Shown: positions 61,185 to 64,000 of the stretch, one piece after another
How positions within the stretch are numbered: the first letter of the stretch is position 1
Layout of the letters: each line of letters starts with the position of its first letter
Assembly (NCBI GenBank): GCA_027625915.1
Contig: JANTQA010000012.1
Coordinates: forward strand, 11,742,501 to 11,806,500
Source of the DNA: Anaeramoeba flamelloides
Lineage: Eukaryota > Metamonada > Anaeramoebidae
Direction: 5' to 3'
Length of the DNA stretch: 64,000 bases
Program-made: the position numbers and the translations under genes
The notes under the pieces: generated by a model
Database searches by the model: none
What the model was told of the DNA's origin: nothing
Seen by the model: the letters and a program-made list of their open reading frames with translations, nothing else

Positions 61185-63499
61185 GGAAACTTCAGTTTTG
61201 GTTTTATTAAATCAAAATTGATAAAATGGTTAAAATAAAGAAATGATATTTTTTTATAGATTTAAAAAAGTGATGGAGGGTTTCATTTTTAGATTTAATA
61301 AAAATGTCTAACAAGAAGTCTTTATAGCAACATTTTATTTTGAAATCAATTATTTTTTTATTCTTTTATCCTTTTTTTTTTCAAAGTATCTTGTTATTTT
61401 GAAAAAGTTGATCGAAAAAGGTTTTAAAATAACTATTTGTTACAAAATAAACTAAATAAAATTTTCCTTCAACTTTCCTAAAATAGAGTTTTAAAACATT
61501 TAAAATTTCAATTTTTTAATTCTGTAAAATCAACTTAAAATTATAAATTTAGCCTTTTAGAATTGGTCGTTTTGATCACTTGTTATTAATTCTTCGGACT
61601 GTGATTATTTTGGAAAGCTGAATGAAAATTTTGATCTTTTTAATTTAAAATTAATAGTATCAAAAAGATGATTGAGAAACTTCACTCGATCTTTTTTAAG
61701 GACTCAATAGATAATTTTTTTGATCAAACTTTTTTAAAATGGCTTTATTAAATGTAAATTAAATATATAAATAGCAAAGTTAAAGTAAGGATATTTAATA
61801 AAAAATTTTCAAAATTAATAATTCTCAATTTACCCTGCCTTATTAATATACCAAACAAAACTTTAAAAACCTTTTCTAAATTTTTAATGAATATAATGTT
61901 TTTTTCTTAAAAATAAAAATTCTTTGTTATTTTTTTTTTATTCCTTAGGAGAGGCGAATCAACTAAATTACCCTTCTTTTGCCTGAAATTATTAAATTAT
62001 TACATGTGTTTTATCCTAGTTTTACAGTCTTTCTAAGTCTACCATAAAATTTTAAATAAAACAGATTTGAGTTTTCTATTCTTATTTTCTATTTTCAAAA
62101 AATTCGGAAATAAGAGTTATTATTCAAAAAAAAATTTCAATAAATGAGCTATTATTCAAATTTTGAAACATTAAAAAAAAAAATTTTGAAGATCCATGAA
62201 GCACTTTAAAATATTGTTCAAAAAAGGTAAATTTTTAAAGATCAGTAAATATTGATATTTTTTTGGGGCTCTTTTTGACCAATAATTAATAAGTTTCATG
62301 GGATCTTGAATTTTTTTTTTTAATGTTTCAAAATTTGAATAATAGCTCATTTATTGAAATTTTTTTTTGAATAATAACTCTTATTTCCGAATTTTTTGAA
62401 AATAGAAAATAAGAATAGAAAACTCAATTGTGTTTTATTTAAAATTTTATGGTAGCCTTGGAACAGCTGTAAGTTTAAAAATAAAAATAATTTAAAATAA
62501 ATGATTGTTATCACTGTCAAATATATTTTTTGAAATTTTTTCTTACAAATATAAAAATTATTCTGAAAAATTGACTCTATTTTTTGAGATAAAATTTGCA
62601 ATTTGAACCTTCATTTTTAGAATTTCTTTTGAAATCATAGAACTTTAAGAAACCAATACCATATTTACTAGGGTTTATTGCCAGTTTCTTTGATCTGTTA
62701 ATGTATAGGTCTTTGAAAATAAATAAAAAGCACACATTTTTTTATTTTGAAACACGGATTTAACTTTTCTGTTAGCATTATTTTGACAACAGGGCCAAGA
62801 AAAAAAAAGTACACCAAATAAAAAGAAGAAATTTATAAAAGTATTAAAGAGGGTCATTATTTAAAAAAAAAAAGTACAGTTGCGTAAATAAAGTGTGTTT
62901 TTTATTATAACCTATTAATAAAATTTAACTCATGCAAAAAATATTGGCTGAGGGTAGAAATAAAAGAAACAAATCAATGTGATGGAAACAGTTTATTAAC
63001 AAGAAATAGGGTTCTAAAAATAAATTTTAAAAAAGAATAATGAAGATATTGAAAGATTAAAATGTAATTTTTTGACAAAAAAATGAGAAAAATTTCTATT
63101 TTTTGAATTTTTAAAAATAAATCATTTTATCTCACATATTTTGTAAATATTGACAAATTTTTGAAACAAAAGCATTTAATAAAATTGAATCATTTACATT
63201 AATTAATATCCAACCTCTAAAGTCAATTTGGATCTGAACCAAGAATCTATTAGTGATTTCTATCTTCAAATACCCAAATCTGAAAAAAAAACAAGAGTTA
63301 AATTTTTGTAATGGGTTAAAGGTTGTCAACCTGGGTTATTTATACTACTGTATACTTTTATAATTTGAGTTATCCTTAAAAATGATCTTTAAAACAAAAA
63401 ATTTATACAATAAAAATTAACAGAAAAAAAAGAACAAAATGGAAACAACAAGAGTAATTGAGAATTTTCTAACCCAACCAAATTGTGGAACCATATTTT
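61185..63499. other. Intergenic gap with a large foldback repeat
   Basis: The only structured content seen is the foldback at 62037-62457. The region holds the upstream side of the BEACH gene and the 3' side of the Ras-like gene. No further gene is supported. Confidence 0.5.
62037..62457. repeat. Foldback element, about 160-bp near-identical arms
   Basis: 62037-62200 (CTACCATAAAATTTTAAATA ...) and 62295-62457 (... TATTTAAAATTTTATGGTAG) are reverse complements. The central roughly 140 bases are essentially identical. The visible differences are a short block near the outer end (ACAGATTT against ACACAATT) and small changes next to the loop. The loop is about 95 bp and AT-rich. No clear target-site duplication or coding sequence is present. 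Confidence 0.85.
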
Positions 63500-64000
63500 T
63501 TAAAAAACAATACAAATCGATTTCTTCTTTTTTCTTCTTCTTCTTCTTCTTCTTCTTCGATTGCTTTTTCTTCCTCTTCGTCTATTGTTTTTTCTAGCAT
63601 TTCTAATTTCGCGGACGATTGCGTGAAAGGAGTTCTCGACGTTTTCTCCTGTCTTTGCAGAGCACTCAAAATAGGGAACATTGAATTCTCTTGCCAGATC
63701 CTTGCCTACGTCAGAAGAGAACGCTCTTTCTTCTTCGCTGAGATCACATTTGTTTGCAATCAAAACGTCCACAAATTTGTATTTTTCTTTCACTCTTCTA
63801 ATGTGGAGTAAGGCTCTTTTAACTGCCCCAACAGTTGCCTTGGATGTGAGTGAGAAGACACATACAAATCCGTCTTGTGATCGGAGGTGTCGATCACGAT
63901 TGGGTGTGTATTCTTCTTGGTACGCTATATCCATAATTTCAAGTATAGCTACTTGATCGTCCACCATAACATCATTTCGGGAGAAATCTTGAAAATTTGG
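63500..64000 (-). CDS. Ras-family GTPase, 3' part, with altered switch I and II residues
   Basis: The frame enters from the window edge (64000) and runs 166 codons to TAA. It aligns with Ras from the effector loop on. PNFQD occupies the place of PTIED (the Mg-binding Thr is Asn). DIAYQEEY replaces DTAGQEEY (the G3 glycine is Tyr). NKCDL (G4) and ECSAKTG (G5) are intact. The tail is Arg/Lys-rich and ends CIVF, a CaaX box for prenylation, so plasma-membrane or endomembrane anchoring is expected. The poly-basic stretch is encoded by a simple AGA/GAA repeat (plus strand 63527-63558). The loss of G2 Thr and G3 Gly argues for weak or absent hydrolysis and switching. The P-loop lies outside the window. 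The ATG at 63967 is internal to the domain and is not taken as the start. Confidence 0.9.
   Translation of the reverse strand, partial: PNFQDFSRNDVMVDDQVAILEIMDIAYQEEYTPNRDRHLRSQDGFVCVFSLTSKATVGAVKRALLHIRRVKEKYKFVDVLIANKCDLSEEERAFSSDVGKDLAREFNVPYFECSAKTGENVENSFHAIVREIRNARKNNRRRGRKSNRRRRRRRRRKKKKSICIVF

Overview
The window is nuclear DNA of an AT-rich, intron-bearing unicellular eukaryote with the standard code (TAA and TGA both end confident genes). Ten host genes are supported. Several carry long Lys/Glu/Asn runs. RCC1-like and BTB proteins, a Ras-family GTPase and Pho80/cyclin Y type cyclins occur together, separated by gene-poor stretches of several kilobases. The best guess is an Anaeramoeba-like amoeboid protist. 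This rests on gene style rather than a marker gene; Dictyostelium-like poly-Asn/poly-Gln tracts also occur, but the long intergenic gaps argue against Dictyostelium.

Layout. 0-9 kb: a Ser/Lys-rich hypothetical exon, a long near-perfect hairpin, a five-exon cyclin Y gene, a first MITE, a palindrome-rich repeat locus and a short RCC1-like ORF. 9-22.9 kb: mostly noncoding, with one RCC1-BTB gene, three more MITE copies, a LINE reverse-transcriptase relic and a striking array of about 80-bp palindromes. 22.9-28.7 kb: a two-exon Pho80-like cyclin on the minus strand with a poly-Gln tail, then a compact BTB gene. 28.7-32.3 kb: a second LINE relic and another palindrome cluster. 32.3-41.4 kb: a minus-strand MROH1-like HEAT-repeat gene with one 2.6-kb intron. 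45.3-48.9 kb: gamma-tubulin complex component 3. 51.2-61.2 kb: a large minus-strand neurobeachin-type ConA/PH-BEACH-WD40 gene. 62.0-62.5 kb: a long foldback repeat. 63.5-64.0 kb: the 3' part of a Ras-like GTPase running off the window edge.

The genes are housekeeping or regulatory: cyclins as CDK partners, GCP3 for microtubule nucleation, and MROH1 and BEACH for lysosome and membrane traffic. They do not form an operon-like system. The most unusual content is in the noncoding DNA. (1) A regular array is built from three classes of palindrome that share AGGTTTT/AAAACCT-like ends. It lies directly downstream of LINE reverse-transcriptase relics at two loci, and related modules occur at two more sites. 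(2) A 56-pair hairpin has only G.U exceptions, all on the plus strand. (3) A foldback has arms of about 160 bp. (4) A MITE family shows a TA target site, verified by one insertion inside a LINE relic. The most unusual proteins are a Ras-like GTPase with changed switch I and II residues and a BEACH gene whose reading frame shifts at an A9 run.
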